The notes: generated by a model not told the origin, from the sequence alone. Shown: positions 28,112 through 38,063, numbered from the stretch's first letter. The stretch: 64,000 bases of DNA from JADJEI01 sp035328465 (GCA_035328465.1 DAOLIQ010000008.1:10020-74019); one strand, 5' to 3'. Program-made: numbers and translations.

Positions 28112-29620
28112 CTATTTCACTTCGGGTTTCATTTGCGGAAAGAAAATAACATCTCTAATGGAAGATTCATTCGTCAGAAGCATTACCAATCTATCGATAC
28201 CAACCCCCAATCCTGCAGTCGGGGGCATGCCATATTCGATAGCACGAATAAAATCTTCATCAAGTTGATGTGCTTCTTCATCGCCGGCTTCTTTCATTTT
28301 CAGTTGCTCTTCAAATCGTACACGCTGATCAAGCGGATCATTTAATTCCGAGAACGCATTACACAATTCTCTTCCAGCAGCAAATACCTCGAATCGTTCT
28401 ACCACTCCCTTTTTAGTTCTATGTTTTTTCGCAAGTGGGGAAATTTCCAATGGATAATCAACAACGAAGGTAGGTTGAATTAGTTCAGGCTGAATTAGGA
28501 TACTAAATAATTCGTCTATTAATTTAGCTTTGCCTTCATTCGGATTAACTTCTACATGAAGTCTTTCAGCTGCGGAGTGAAGTTCTTCTATCGAAGCATC
28601 AACAATGTTAAGCCCGGTTTTGTCAAATAAAGAATCAACCATAGAAATTCTTTTCCAGGGAGAGGCAAAATTTATAACATTATTTTCAAATTCAAATTCA
28701 TGCTTATTAAAAACTTCCTTGCAAACGTAATTGAACAATAGTTCGACGAATGTCATCATCCATTCATAATCCTTAAAAGGAACATAAAGTTCCATCATAG
28801 TAAATTCAGGATTATGGGTTTTATCCATGCCTTCGTTCCTAAAGTCCTTAGAAATTTCATACACACCATTAAATCCTCCAACGATTAATCTTTTTAAATA
28901 CAGCTCATCGGCAATTCTTAAATACAAATCAGTGTCAAGAGTATTGTGATGAGTAATAAAAGGTCTTGCTGCAGCCCCCCCGTACAACGGTTGTAATACA
29001 GGTGTTTCTACTTCGAGATAGCCGTAAGAGTCTAAAAGCCTTCTGATGGCTGATACAATTTTACTTCGTAAATAAAATGTATTTTTTATTTGGGGATTAA
29101 CTATCAAGTCAACATATCTTTGACGATAGCGTAATTCTTTATCTACAAATTGATCAAATACAGTTTTGTTCCCATTTTCATCAATCACTTCTTTTGGTAT
29201 TGGTAAAGGCCTGATTGATTTTGCAAGAAGTTTTAAGGATTTAGTGTGTACAGAAATTTCCCCCGTTTTAGTTTTAAATACATAACCGTCAACTCCAATA
29301 ATATCCCCAATATCCATTAGCTTAAAGGCATCATAACTTTGACCAATATCGTCCTTCCGAAGATATATTTGAATCCTGCCCAGGTGATCCTGAATATGAG
29401 CAAAAGAAGCTTTACCCATACGTCGAAGAGCCATTAAGCGACCAGCGATCTTGACATTCATTTCGCTGCCTTCAACAAAATTATTTTTAATGGTTTCAGA
29501 ATTTGAATCGACTTCAAACGAATAAGCGTATGTTTCAAATCCAAGATTTTTCAATTCGTCAAGTTCTTCTAATCTTCGTTTAATTAGAACATTAACATCC
29601 TGCTGAAGATTATTTTCCAA
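28112..29620 (-). CDS. lysS: Lysyl-tRNA synthetase (class II)
   Basis: 502 residues, the family norm. An N-terminal OB-fold anticodon-binding domain (about 55-165) is followed by the class II catalytic core. Motif 2 includes FRNEGMDKTHNPEFTMMELY and motif 3 is GLGVGIDRLVMLL near the C-terminus. It charges tRNA-Lys. It lies 10 bp downstream of dacB in one operon. Confidence 0.95.
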   Translation of the reverse strand: MENNLQQDVNVLIKRRLEELDELKNLGFETYAYSFEVDSNSETIKNNFVEGSEMNVKIAGRLMALRRMGKASFAHIQDHLGRIQIYLRKDDIGQSYDAFKLMDIGDIIGVDGYVFKTKTGEISVHTKSLKLLAKSIRPLPIPKEVIDENGNKTVFDQFVDKELRYRQRYVDLIVNPQIKNTFYLRSKIVSAIRRLLDSYGYLEVETPVLQPLYGGAAARPFITHHNTLDTDLYLRIADELYLKRLIVGGFNGVYEISKDFRNEGMDKTHNPEFTMMELYVPFKDYEWMMTFVELLFNYVCKEVFNKHEFEFENNVINFASPWKRISMVDSLFDKTGLNIVDASIEELHSAAERLHVEVNPNEGKAKLIDELFSILIQPELIQPTFVVDYPLEISPLAKKHRTKKGVVERFEVFAAGRELCNAFSELNDPLDQRVRFEEQLKMKEAGDEEAHQLDEDFIRAIEYGMPPTAGLGVGIDRLVMLLTNESSIRDVIFFPQMKPEVK

Positions 29621-29630
29621 AGTGCCTCCG

Positions 29631-31139
29631 TTATTTTCTTTTAAAATTTGCTAATCTTAAACATATAAGATCCTGAATATTTTCTGCAAGTTTATCGGGA
29701 ACAAGATAATTATTTACAATCATGGAAAAGGCTACCGGTTCTTTATCACCGGTATAAACATATCCGGAAAGGCTTCTTACGCCTTCGAGAAATCCAGTTT
29801 TAGCACGAACATTATTTCGTGTCTGCGAATAAGTCATACGTTTTCCAAGCGTTCCATCCGTACCAGCAATGGGTAGTGAATTATAAAAAGGTATAAAGTA
29901 TGGACTTTTGTAAATGTAATCAAGCACGGCAACAATGTTGCGCGGCGAAATTAGATTGAGCCTTGATAATCCGCTTCCATCAACAATTCTTATACTTTCA
30001 GGATTTATCCCTATCTCATTAAAAAAAGTTTTTTCAGCTTTTATTCCATTAGCAGTTGAACCAAAGCCTTCTATTTCAAGACCAATCGTTTTTAGCAGTA
30101 ATTCCGCATAAAGATTGTAAGAATTTTTATTGATTACTTTTACAATATCTTTTAGCTCCGGTGAATGATATGAAAAAAGAAATTTGGCTTTTGAATAATC
30201 AACCGGACTGCTAATATCATCAATGTCAACGGGATAACCACTGACTTTGATTCCTTTATTTTTGAGCACGTCCATTAAAGTGACGACAGAAAATTGAGTA
30301 GGGTTATTTACACTCACGAATGTTTTGAAAGAATCGGCATAAGCCCCGATATGACCAAAAACATGTATAACATTTGTCCCGCGTTCTCTGTAAATATCAA
30401 TAGAGGCTTTTGAATCGTCATCAAGTACTTCCACATCATTCAGGATTACAACATATTTAATATCCGGAAGAATGTTAATATCTACTGATTTTTTATTCTT
30501 ATTCGGTTTGATTATTAAGTCAACACAATTATCATTGAAAGATAGAGCACTCGTTGGAGCAGAATACCAATAGCTCTCATTGTCCCACGACCATCCCGGC
30601 GCCAAACCGACATCATCAAAATAATTATCATCACCGATGATATTGCCTTTAATTTCATCAATTCCATTACGAAGCAGAGAGTCAGCCCAGTTATTAAACA
30701 CAGTCGTGATGTCGCCATCGTGAAACCTTGCAGATAGAGTTGGGTCGCCCCTCCCTTGAATAATTAGATCACCTTCAAGAATAGAACCATCAATTTCACC
30801 TCTGTAAAATACATCAGTAGAATAAGTATAATCTTCACCAAGTAGAAAAAGCGCAGCAGAAGTCGTTAAAATTTTTAAATTCGAGGCAGGCGTAAACAGT
30901 TTATCCTCATTTTTTTTATAGAAATATTCTCCATTCGCAAGTGATTGTATCACTACTCCCCACTCTGCACCATTAAAACTCGGATCATTAAATATATCCT
31001 CTAATTGTGACCAGAGTTCCGGAATAGTAAGTTGAGCATATTTTGGAATAGAATCTGAAGCAGTATTTCCAATTTTATTCTGCGCATTTACTGATAAGGC
31101 AAATATCAGTAAAGATAAAAAGAAAAATTTATTTAACAT
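29631..31139 (-). CDS. dacB: D-alanyl-D-alanine carboxypeptidase/endopeptidase (PBP4 type, S13)
   Basis: 502 residues with a signal peptide ending near NAQ20. The active-site motifs are Ser86-x-x-Lys89 (TPASNLKI), Ser-Tyr-Asn (NKNSYNLYAELL) and Lys-Thr-Gly (RAKTGFLEG). The large insert between the first and second motifs is typical of the S13 family. It cleaves D-Ala-D-Ala and cross-links in the periplasm. The start overlaps the end of the upstream rluB-like gene by 11 nt. Confidence 0.93.
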   Translation of the reverse strand: MLNKFFFLSLLIFALSVNAQNKIGNTASDSIPKYAQLTIPELWSQLEDIFNDPSFNGAEWGVVIQSLANGEYFYKKNEDKLFTPASNLKILTTSAALFLLGEDYTYSTDVFYRGEIDGSILEGDLIIQGRGDPTLSARFHDGDITTVFNNWADSLLRNGIDEIKGNIIGDDNYFDDVGLAPGWSWDNESYWYSAPTSALSFNDNCVDLIIKPNKNKKSVDINILPDIKYVVILNDVEVLDDDSKASIDIYRERGTNVIHVFGHIGAYADSFKTFVSVNNPTQFSVVTLMDVLKNKGIKVSGYPVDIDDISSPVDYSKAKFLFSYHSPELKDIVKVINKNSYNLYAELLLKTIGLEIEGFGSTANGIKAEKTFFNEIGINPESIRIVDGSGLSRLNLISPRNIVAVLDYIYKSPYFIPFYNSLPIAGTDGTLGKRMTYSQTRNNVRAKTGFLEGVRSLSGYVYTGDKEPVAFSMIVNNYLVPDKLAENIQDLICLRLANFKRK

Positions 31140-31836
31140 TTTTTGTTCTTAAATTTTCAACTTCAGATTGGGTAAGCACTCTGTATTTACCCACCGGTAT
31201 GTCGGCAGTCAATCCGCCAAAACTTTTTCTGTTTAACTGAATTACATTATAACCTAGAGCTCTGAACATATCTTTTACAAAATGGTTCCTGCCTTCCATC
31301 GCAGTTACTTCAACAGATTTTTTATCTCGTAGTTTGGGAAAATTGATAACAGCGAATTTTCCTCTTTTGTTATCAATATAAATACCCTTCAACAATTTAT
31401 TTCTATCTTCATCAGTCAACGGTTTCTCAAGCTTCACTTCGTAAACACGGGCAATGTTATTTTTGGGATGAGTTAAGAAATTTTTAAACTCGCCATCATT
31501 TGTTAATAATAAAACACCGGTGGTATTAAAATCTAGCCTGCCAACGGGATATATTTTTTCTTTCGTTTTAATTAAATCTATAACCGTCATTCTTTTCTTT
31601 TCATCTATCGTGGAAGAAATAATGCCTTTGGGTTTATTTAAAAGAAAATAAACATGTGAAGATGGTTTGAGTAATTCACCATCAAGTTCAACCTTATCCT
31701 TTTCTAAATCGACTTTGAAAGCGAGATCAGTTATAACTTCGTCGTTTACAGTAACCCTACCTTCGTTAATAAACTCTTCAGCTTTTCTTCGCGACGCAAT
31801 GCCACAATCGGCAATATATTTATTCAATCTGATCAT
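31129..31836 (-). CDS. rluB: RsuA/RluB-family 23S/16S rRNA pseudouridine synthase
   Basis: 235 residues from the ATG at 31836, chosen because it starts the S4 RNA-binding domain (IRLNKYIADCGIASRRKAEE); a longer reading from 31887 would lie deep inside scpB. The catalytic Asp is in GRLDFNTTGVLLLTND. RluB and RsuA differ in target; neighbours scpA and scpB are often linked with rluB, which favours RluB. It overlaps scpB by 17 nt and dacB by 11 nt. Confidence 0.88.
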   Translation of the reverse strand: MIRLNKYIADCGIASRRKAEEFINEGRVTVNDEVITDLAFKVDLEKDKVELDGELLKPSSHVYFLLNKPKGIISSTIDEKKRMTVIDLIKTKEKIYPVGRLDFNTTGVLLLTNDGEFKNFLTHPKNNIARVYEVKLEKPLTDEDRNKLLKGIYIDNKRGKFAVINFPKLRDKKSVEVTAMEGRNHFVKDMFRALGYNVIQLNRKSFGGLTADIPVGKYRVLTQSEVENLRTKNVK

Positions 31837-32473
31837 TATTTTCCGTTTCATTTTCGAGGGATTGTTCAGTTGCCTCTTCCAAAGCATTCATCATAATTTT
31901 TCTTTTTTGATCCAAAAAATCTTCGTCATTCATGATATCTTCAATCTCACGCGGCTTTGGTAAATCACTAAGTTTGTTTAATCCAAAATAAATTAAAAAC
32001 TGATCTGTCGTTCCATAAAGTAATGGGCGGCCAATAGATTCTGCCCTTCCTTTTATTGTGATGAGTTTTTTTTCGAGTAATGTGGTTAGGATATAATCAG
32101 AATTTACTCCTCTGATTGATTCGAGTTCTGGTTTCGTTATAGGTTGTTTGTAAGCTATAATTGCAAGAGTTTCGAGCGCAGCCTGGCTTAATCTTCTTTT
32201 ACTTTTTTCAGATGACAGATAACCGACGTATTTAGCTGTGTCGGGGGAGGTGGCAAATAAAAATCCGTTAGCTAATCTTACAATTCTAAAAGAAATATTT
32301 TGATTACTATAATTCTGATTGAGCTGATCAACAGTATCTTCAATTTCTTCCTTCGAAATATTTATTTCTTCACCATCAATACCTTTAATTGCTCTTACGA
32401 TTTCAGCTGCGGATATAGGTTCATCAGAAGAAAATATTAGCGATTCAATAACTGTATTATATACACTATCCAT
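31820..32473 (-). CDS. scpB: Segregation and condensation protein B
   Basis: 217 residues with tandem winged-helix domains (about 1-170). Typical segments are IESLIFSSDEPISAAEIVRA and LAIIAYKQPITKPELESIRGVNSD. The tail is acidic (ENETENNDQIE). It forms the kleisin-bridging part of the SMC-ScpAB condensin complex. It overlaps scpA by 8 nt, as is common, for stoichiometric expression. Confidence 0.93.
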   Translation of the reverse strand: MDSVYNTVIESLIFSSDEPISAAEIVRAIKGIDGEEINISKEEIEDTVDQLNQNYSNQNISFRIVRLANGFLFATSPDTAKYVGYLSSEKSKRRLSQAALETLAIIAYKQPITKPELESIRGVNSDYILTTLLEKKLITIKGRAESIGRPLLYGTTDQFLIYFGLNKLSDLPKPREIEDIMNDEDFLDQKRKIMMNALEEATEQSLENETENNDQIE

Positions 32474-33185
32474 TTGTCAATCTCAATACTACAAAATCAT
32501 TAAAATTATTAGATTCCTTAATTCCAATTTTTCCTGCTTTAACAAGCTCGAGCAAAGCAATAAAAGTAATGACAATTCTAATTTTTTCGTGCATTTCGTA
32601 AACAAGGCTAAGAAAGTGCAGTTCAGAATTCTCATCGAGCTTATTAAGAATAAAGGAAATCTGCTCATCAATTGAAATATTTATTTTTCTAATTTCATGA
32701 ACTACTTCTGTTTTTATTCCGTCAATAATTTTTTTGAAAGCTTTAGCTAAATCATATATAGTTACATTCTTTAACAAGATGTTTAAATCAGCAGGCGATT
32801 CTTTGGGATCAGCTTCATTATTACCGCGGAAGCTGATTTTACGCTGTTCGGATTCATAGTCAGAAAATTCTTCAGCCATTTCTTTAAATCGTTTATATTC
32901 GAGTAACGCTTTGATAAGATCGGCACGCGGATCAATCTCATCACCTTTTTCGTCAATCTCTCGGGGTAGAAGTAGTCTAACTTTAATGTGCATCAGCGTT
33001 GAAGCCATTAAAATAAAATCACCTGCAATTTCAAGATCAAGGTCCTTTATAAGGTTGACATATTCTAAAAATTCCTTAGTGATTTTTGAAATTGGTATGT
33101 CATAAATATTCAACTCGTCACGCTTAATAAAGAACAATAGCAAGTCAAGCGGTCCTTCAAAATGATCTAATTTAATTTTATACAT
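32466..33185 (-). CDS. scpA: Segregation and condensation protein A (kleisin)
   Basis: 239 residues. The N-terminal helical domain starts with the family signature FEGPLDLLLFFIKRDELNIY. A linker with many charged residues leads to the C-terminal winged helix (FIALLELVKAGKI) that binds the SMC head. Its ATG shares one base with the trpS stop (TAATG), so trpS-scpA-scpB-rluB form a coupled run. Confidence 0.93.
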   Translation of the reverse strand: MYKIKLDHFEGPLDLLLFFIKRDELNIYDIPISKITKEFLEYVNLIKDLDLEIAGDFILMASTLMHIKVRLLLPREIDEKGDEIDPRADLIKALLEYKRFKEMAEEFSDYESEQRKISFRGNNEADPKESPADLNILLKNVTIYDLAKAFKKIIDGIKTEVVHEIRKINISIDEQISFILNKLDENSELHFLSLVYEMHEKIRIVITFIALLELVKAGKIGIKESNNFNDFVVLRLTNG

Positions 33186-34162
33186 TAACCAAACTTCATT
33201 TTGTCGTGAACTTCATTCATAGTTTCCACAGCAATTTTTTTAGCACGCATCTCTCCATCAGCTAAAATATTTAGGACAAGATCAGTATTGTTTTCATAAA
33301 ATTTTCTTTTTTCCTGTATTGGCTCAAGGAAGGCGGAGATTTTATGAGCGCACCTCATTTTACAATCGAAGCAGCCGAGCTGACCAGATCTGCATCCCAC
33401 ATCTATTTCAGGTATTTGATCTTGATTAAATTTTTTATGATATGAAAATATCAGGCAGATATCCGGATTTCCCGGGTCGCCTTTTCTTACTTTCTGTGGA
33501 TCGGTAACAGCTTTTTTTAATTTTGTTTTGACTTCATCAGGAGGATCAGAAAGCAAAATTGTGTTGTTAAGTGATTTACTCATTTTAGCTCCCCCATCAA
33601 GTCCGGGCAGCCTTGCAAAATTTGTCAGCATAGCATCCGGTTCAGGGAAAATTTTACCATATTGATTATTAAATCGTCTCGCAATCTCTCTGCTGATTTC
33701 AATATGAGGGACTTGATCTTCACCTACGGGGACAGCTTCTCCTTTGTAAAGAAGAATGTCGGCAGTTTGCAATACAGGATAACCAAGATGACCATAGATA
33801 ATATTTTCTATTTTCAAATCACGTACTTGATCCTTAACTGTAGGGTTTCGTTCAAGACGATTTACACTTATAAGCATACCGAGTATCAGATTTAATTCTG
33901 TATGTTCTTTTATTTGAGACTGCCTGAACATTGGACTTTTTTCAGGGTTCAATCCTGCAGAAAGCCAATCAATTAACATTTCAATAGAATTGCTATACAC
34001 TTCTGAAGTGTCAAGGTTAGTGGTCAAAACATGATAATCTGCAATCAAATGGAAGTTTTGGTTTTCATCTTGCAGCTTGACCCAATTTTCTAAGGCGCCT
34101 ACGTAATGCCCCAAATGAAGTTTCCCTGTTGGGCGCATCCCGCTTAAAATTCTCTTCATCAA
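33185..34162 (-). CDS. trpS: Tryptophanyl-tRNA synthetase with a putative Fe-S cysteine motif
   Basis: 325 residues, class I. The HIGH-like motif is in PTGKLHLGHYVGAL (11-24), KMSKS is at 193-197, and the PVGEDQVPHIE segment is typical. The C-terminal anticodon region has Cys236, Cys257, Cys264 and Cys267 (C-x20-C-x6-C-x2-C), with a further Cys271. The arrangement is close to the C-x22-C-x6-C-x2-C ligands of the [4Fe-4S] cluster in Thermotoga maritima TrpRS, at almost the same residue numbers. The cluster here is inferred. Confidence 0.95.
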   Translation of the reverse strand: MMKRILSGMRPTGKLHLGHYVGALENWVKLQDENQNFHLIADYHVLTTNLDTSEVYSNSIEMLIDWLSAGLNPEKSPMFRQSQIKEHTELNLILGMLISVNRLERNPTVKDQVRDLKIENIIYGHLGYPVLQTADILLYKGEAVPVGEDQVPHIEISREIARRFNNQYGKIFPEPDAMLTNFARLPGLDGGAKMSKSLNNTILLSDPPDEVKTKLKKAVTDPQKVRKGDPGNPDICLIFSYHKKFNQDQIPEIDVGCRSGQLGCFDCKMRCAHKISAFLEPIQEKRKFYENNTDLVLNILADGEMRAKKIAVETMNEVHDKMKFG

Positions 34163-34234
34163 AATCCTGAAATATTATTAAGGAAAAATAACAATAATGG
34201 ATTAATAATTTTTAGGAATTTGTAATTAAATGGG

Positions 34235-34786
34235 TTATGAAAGATAAAGAAATGGTTTCCAATTCTCGTCTAGTTTACCGACAACATTTTTAATAAACAT
34301 AATATGACTTGGTTTAAATGGCTTCTTCGATAGCGGCATTCCGGCTTCAGCCGGAGTTCGATCACCCTTTTTATTATTACAAACAGTACAAGCGCAAATC
34401 AAATTTTCCCAGCTGTCAGTACCACCGCGTGCTTTTGGAATAACGTGATCAATCGTTAAAAGCAAGTCGCTTCTGCCGCAGTAAGCGCATTGATAACTAT
34501 CACGCCTTAAAATATTTTTCCTCGTTAAAACAACTTTTTTATAAGGAACCGTTACAAAACTTGAAAGTCTTATTACACTTGGCCAAGGAAATGTTTTAGA
34601 GACAGCCCTTAAAGATTTTCTCTTGTCATCAACTACCACCTCAGCTTTTCCAAGAAATACGAGAATGAATGCCTTCTTAATTGTGCAAACTGTCAGAGGT
34701 TCGTAGCTCTGATTTAGTATAAGGACTTTTGCATTTAGTTTACCATTGATTCGTTTGGAAGGTTCGAAGACAAACTCCGGATTCAC
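34235..34786 (-). CDS. HNH endonuclease family protein
   Basis: 183 residues. The N-terminal part (KVLILNQSYEPLTVCTIKKA) is the conserved lead of a widespread HNH family. The HNH core has CAYCGRSDLLLTIDHVIPKA, then GGTDSWENLICACTVCNNKKG, giving two Cys pairs for zinc and the DH/N/N residues. It is predicted to be a metal-dependent nuclease or DNA-repair-associated protein; the biological role of this chromosomal family is not known. It overlaps the small membrane protein gene by 4 nt. Confidence 0.85.
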   Translation of the reverse strand: MNPEFVFEPSKRINGKLNAKVLILNQSYEPLTVCTIKKAFILVFLGKAEVVVDDKRKSLRAVSKTFPWPSVIRLSSFVTVPYKKVVLTRKNILRRDSYQCAYCGRSDLLLTIDHVIPKARGGTDSWENLICACTVCNNKKGDRTPAEAGMPLSKKPFKPSHIMFIKNVVGKLDENWKPFLYLS

Positions 34787-34971
34787 TTATTAATTTTTGA
34801 ACTAACAATTAACCTGAATACAATTCTCAATATTAAAATTAGAAATGCAAATCCAAGGATGTAAACATAAGACCCAGTCGGAACTGTTTTTGTAAACATC
34901 AAAACCAGCAGGATCACAATGGCTGTCATTGAGGCATAGTTAAAAATATTATATGTTTTTTTATTAAGCAT
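34783..34971 (-). CDS. Small two-helix membrane protein
   Basis: 62 residues with two hydrophobic helices (about 12-27 and 35-55) and a basic tail (SSKINK). Its stop overlaps the HNH gene start by 4 nt, supporting real translation. No family is recognised. Confidence 0.5.
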   Translation of the reverse strand: MLNKKTYNIFNYASMTAIVILLVLMFTKTVPTGSYVYILGFAFLILILRIVFRLIVSSKINK

Positions 34972-35072
34972 TTAAAAACAGTTCTATTTAATCATGCGTA
35001 AACATATCTATTTAACGATTCTAAATCAATATCTGATTAATTCAATAAAGTAAAATAAAATGAACTAGTTGG

Positions 35073-35450
35073 TTAAGAAAGTTTATAAATTATTGCCACA
35101 CAGGTAACATAATTTTTTGAATGACTCATAGAAATTTTTAGACTCTTGTCATTGGAAAGAAATGAACTTAATTTTCCACTTAATTTTACCAGAGGCATTC
35201 CATTAGCTTCGTTTAATATTTCTATATTTTGCCAACTAAGATTTTCGTGCCAGCCCGTTGCTAATGCTTTATAAACAGCTTCCTTGGCGGCAAATCTCGC
35301 TGCAAAATGCTGATACTTATTACTTTTGCTTAAGCAATACTCCAGCTCATTTTTAGTAAATACTTTGTTTAAGAATCTTTCTTTGTAAGTGTCAATACTG
35401 TATCTGATCCTTTCTATTTCAATAATATCTATTCCAATTCCAATAACCAT
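35073..35450 (-). CDS. acpS: Holo-[acyl-carrier-protein] synthase
   Basis: 125 residues. It transfers 4'-phosphopantetheine from CoA to apo-ACP. The Mg-binding Asp8 is in GIGIDIIEIERI and Glu57 in FAAKEAVYKAL, followed by the conserved C-terminal strand region (SLKISMSHSKNYVTCVAII). The flanking 100 bp upstream (34972-35072 lies downstream) show no further gene. It is 26 bp downstream of the ggt gene and may share its transcript. Confidence 0.93.
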   Translation of the reverse strand: MVIGIGIDIIEIERIRYSIDTYKERFLNKVFTKNELEYCLSKSNKYQHFAARFAAKEAVYKALATGWHENLSWQNIEILNEANGMPLVKLSGKLSSFLSNDKSLKISMSHSKNYVTCVAIIYKLS

Positions 35451-35476
35451 TTGATTACTTTCAATTTAAGTAAGAA

Positions 35477-37171
35477 TTAAAATCCAAGAGCAATTCCGTG
35501 ACCTCTTGGATCGGCAGCGCCATACATTAGATTTTCTTTTATCATTATTCCCTCCACCCTGCCAATAGTAATATTTTTGCCAATTGTGAAGCCTAAAGAG
35601 CGAAGATTATCTTTGACATCATTTGCCGCTCCTAAATACTCAAAATTTATTTCATCGGGAAGAAACTGATGATGAAATCTCGGCATATCTATGGCGCGTT
35701 GAATATCCATATCGAAATCAATACAATTTAGTATAACCTGAAGTACAGCAGTCGTAATTGTGGAACCGCCCGGTGCACCGAGAATTAAGAACGGCCTATT
35801 GTTTTTTAAAACAATTGTTGGTGTCATTGAACTTAACATTCTTTTCCCGGGTTCAATCGAATTTGCGGCCGAACCAATTAATCCAAACTGATTAGGGGAA
35901 CCGGGTTTACTGCTGAAATCATCCATTTCGTTATTTAATAAAAAACCTGCCCCCTCAACAATCATTTTAGAGCCAAAGGAGGAGTTAATAGTTGTTGTTG
36001 TGCTAACAGCATTTCCATATTTGTCGTATACTGAATAATGCGTAGTCTCAAAACTTTCGTTTTTTTGTTCAATCATTAGGTCATGTAATTCAGACGAAGG
36101 AGTTACCCTGGAAGTGATCTTATCAAATATTTCTTTAGCAAATATCTTTGAGGTAAGTCTTTCCTTATTGACAGTAAAAAAATCCTCATCACCAATTGCA
36201 TAACTCCGCTGCAGGTAAGCATATTTCATTGCTTCGGCAACAAGCCGAATGTATTTACTGCTCCCCCATTGATCCAATTTAAACGATTCATTCTCTAAAA
36301 TATTGAGAAGCAGCGCTAGCACTAATCCACCAGCACTTGGCGGACCCATCGAAACGACATCATAACCACGATAACTGCCGAATACAGGTTCTCTTTCAAC
36401 TACTTTATATTCATCAAAATCTTTTTGCGAAACATTTCCCCCGGTTGAATTTATCTGATCTATTAATAATCTTGAAATTTCACCACTATAAAATCCATCT
36501 CTTTTTAAATCACGAATTAAAGTCAGGGTTTTTCCTAAATCAGGTTGTTTAAAAATATCCCCTTCCTTGTAAACCACCCCATTCTTAGTAAATACTTTCA
36601 TAGAGGAAGGGAACCGTTCAAAGTATTTCAATTCAAATTCAAGTGATTTAGAAAGATGATAATCCAGCTCAAACCCATTTTCGGCAAGATCAATCGCGGG
36701 TTGAATTACGTCTGCAATATTCATTGTTCCATAATTCTCAAGCGCATAAAGCAGTCCTGCAACACTTCCCGGTATTCCTGCTGAAGAACCGCCAAATAGA
36801 CTTAAATCTGAATTGACGTTACCGTTTGCATCAATATACATATCTTTTGTTGCGGATAAAGGAGCTTTTTCTCTGAAGTCAATCGTAATATTATTTTCGT
36901 TTGCAAGATGAATAACCATGAAACCACCACCTCCCAAATTTCCTGCTGAGGGATAGGTCACAGCTAATGTAAAGCCGATTGCAACTGCTGCATCAATAGC
37001 ATTGCCGCCTTTCTTCAAAATTTCAAGCCCAACTTGCGATGCAATTTTCTCTTCAGTCACAACCATTCCATTCCTTCCGCGAACAGGATCTCGTTGAGCC
37101 TGAGTAATGCTAAAAAAGGAAATAAGTAAAAAACTTAGTGCTAAAAGAAAGAATCTAGAAAATGTGCGCAT
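35477..37171 (-). CDS. ggt: Gamma-glutamyltransferase
   Basis: About 564 residues from the ATG at 37171, which begins the signal peptide RTFSRFFLLALSFLLISFF; an upstream ATG at 37189 would add six residues. The Ntn-hydrolase is self-processed: the new N-terminal Thr is in the segment TTHYSVYDKYGNAVS. The later motif GAPGGSTI forms part of the oxyanion site. It hydrolyses or transfers the gamma-glutamyl group of glutathione in the periplasm. The start overlaps the MlaD-like gene by 17 nt. Confidence 0.92.
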   Translation of the reverse strand: MRTFSRFFLLALSFLLISFFSITQAQRDPVRGRNGMVVTEEKIASQVGLEILKKGGNAIDAAVAIGFTLAVTYPSAGNLGGGGFMVIHLANENNITIDFREKAPLSATKDMYIDANGNVNSDLSLFGGSSAGIPGSVAGLLYALENYGTMNIADVIQPAIDLAENGFELDYHLSKSLEFELKYFERFPSSMKVFTKNGVVYKEGDIFKQPDLGKTLTLIRDLKRDGFYSGEISRLLIDQINSTGGNVSQKDFDEYKVVEREPVFGSYRGYDVVSMGPPSAGGLVLALLLNILENESFKLDQWGSSKYIRLVAEAMKYAYLQRSYAIGDEDFFTVNKERLTSKIFAKEIFDKITSRVTPSSELHDLMIEQKNESFETTHYSVYDKYGNAVSTTTTINSSFGSKMIVEGAGFLLNNEMDDFSSKPGSPNQFGLIGSAANSIEPGKRMLSSMTPTIVLKNNRPFLILGAPGGSTITTAVLQVILNCIDFDMDIQRAIDMPRFHHQFLPDEINFEYLGAANDVKDNLRSLGFTIGKNITIGRVEGIMIKENLMYGAADPRGHGIALGF

Positions 37172-38063
37172 CAATATTAATCCCTTCATTCTGTACTTGA
37201 TGCAGGATAATTTTGGTCAACTCCTCTAGTTGTGTTAAAGAGTTTTTAATACTTTTTACCAGCTCCTCATCATAAAGTATTTTACCCAGATTGTTTTGCT
37301 GAGTGGTGGTTTCATCAGTTAGTCTATTGAATTTAGAAACCAGTGAATCACTTTTAGCGAGCAGAGTTTTCAAATCAGTCAGAGAAGAATTAATTCCATC
37401 TCTGTTTTGTGATATAAATGATTTTGCTTCTTCGGTTAGTTCAACTGAATTCTGAATAAGCTTAGAAATATTTTGGTCATTTTCATTAAGTGTTTTTTTA
37501 ACATCAACTAAAAGTGAATTAAGATTAGAAAGTGAATTTTTTAAATCACTGTTTATTTGTGGATCGGTAAGATATTGATTAAGGGAAGTAAGTGCTGTAC
37601 CTGTAGCAGTAATTATGTTTGTCAATTCCTCCTGATAAGAGCCAACTAATGTCATCAACGCTGGTATGTCTGAATTAAATGTTCCCTCATGTTGAACATC
37701 GTAATTAAATGGTTCCATGGATGTTCCAGGTATAATATCAACTTTTTTCCCCCCCATAAGATCGAGCATTGAGATACTGAAAGATGCATCACTCTTTAAC
37801 TGAATCGAATTATCAATTCTAAGTTTAATATTTACACTTTCCGAATTTACAACCATATCATCAACATATCCTTTGCGAACACCATTGACAGTGACAGCAT
37901 CTCCAATTTCAAGCCCGCTGACATTTTTAAATCTAACATCAATTATATTTTCATTTGATGAAAGACTGAAATTTTTAGCCCACCCTATTATCCAGATGAA
38001 AATAATTATTCCAATTATAACAGTTATGCCAACCTTGATTTCTGTTTTACGCTGGTCTTTCAT
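37155..38063 (-). CDS. MCE/MlaD-family lipid-transport protein
   Basis: 302 residues. One N-terminal membrane anchor (about 12-28, VGITVIIGIIIFIWIIG) is followed by a single MCE domain (about 38-115, DVRFKNVSGLEIGDAVTVNG, GYVDDM) and a long C-terminal helical region. It is expected to form a periplasmic hexameric ring for phospholipid traffic between the membranes. No MlaE permease or MlaF ATPase is found next to it, so the rest of the system lies elsewhere. It overlaps the small anchored protein upstream by 4 nt. Confidence 0.85.
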   Translation of the reverse strand: MKDQRKTEIKVGITVIIGIIIFIWIIGWAKNFSLSSNENIIDVRFKNVSGLEIGDAVTVNGVRKGYVDDMVVNSESVNIKLRIDNSIQLKSDASFSISMLDLMGGKKVDIIPGTSMEPFNYDVQHEGTFNSDIPALMTLVGSYQEELTNIITATGTALTSLNQYLTDPQINSDLKNSLSNLNSLLVDVKKTLNENDQNISKLIQNSVELTEEAKSFISQNRDGINSSLTDLKTLLAKSDSLVSKFNRLTDETTTQQNNLGKILYDEELVKSIKNSLTQLEELTKIILHQVQNEGINIDAHIF

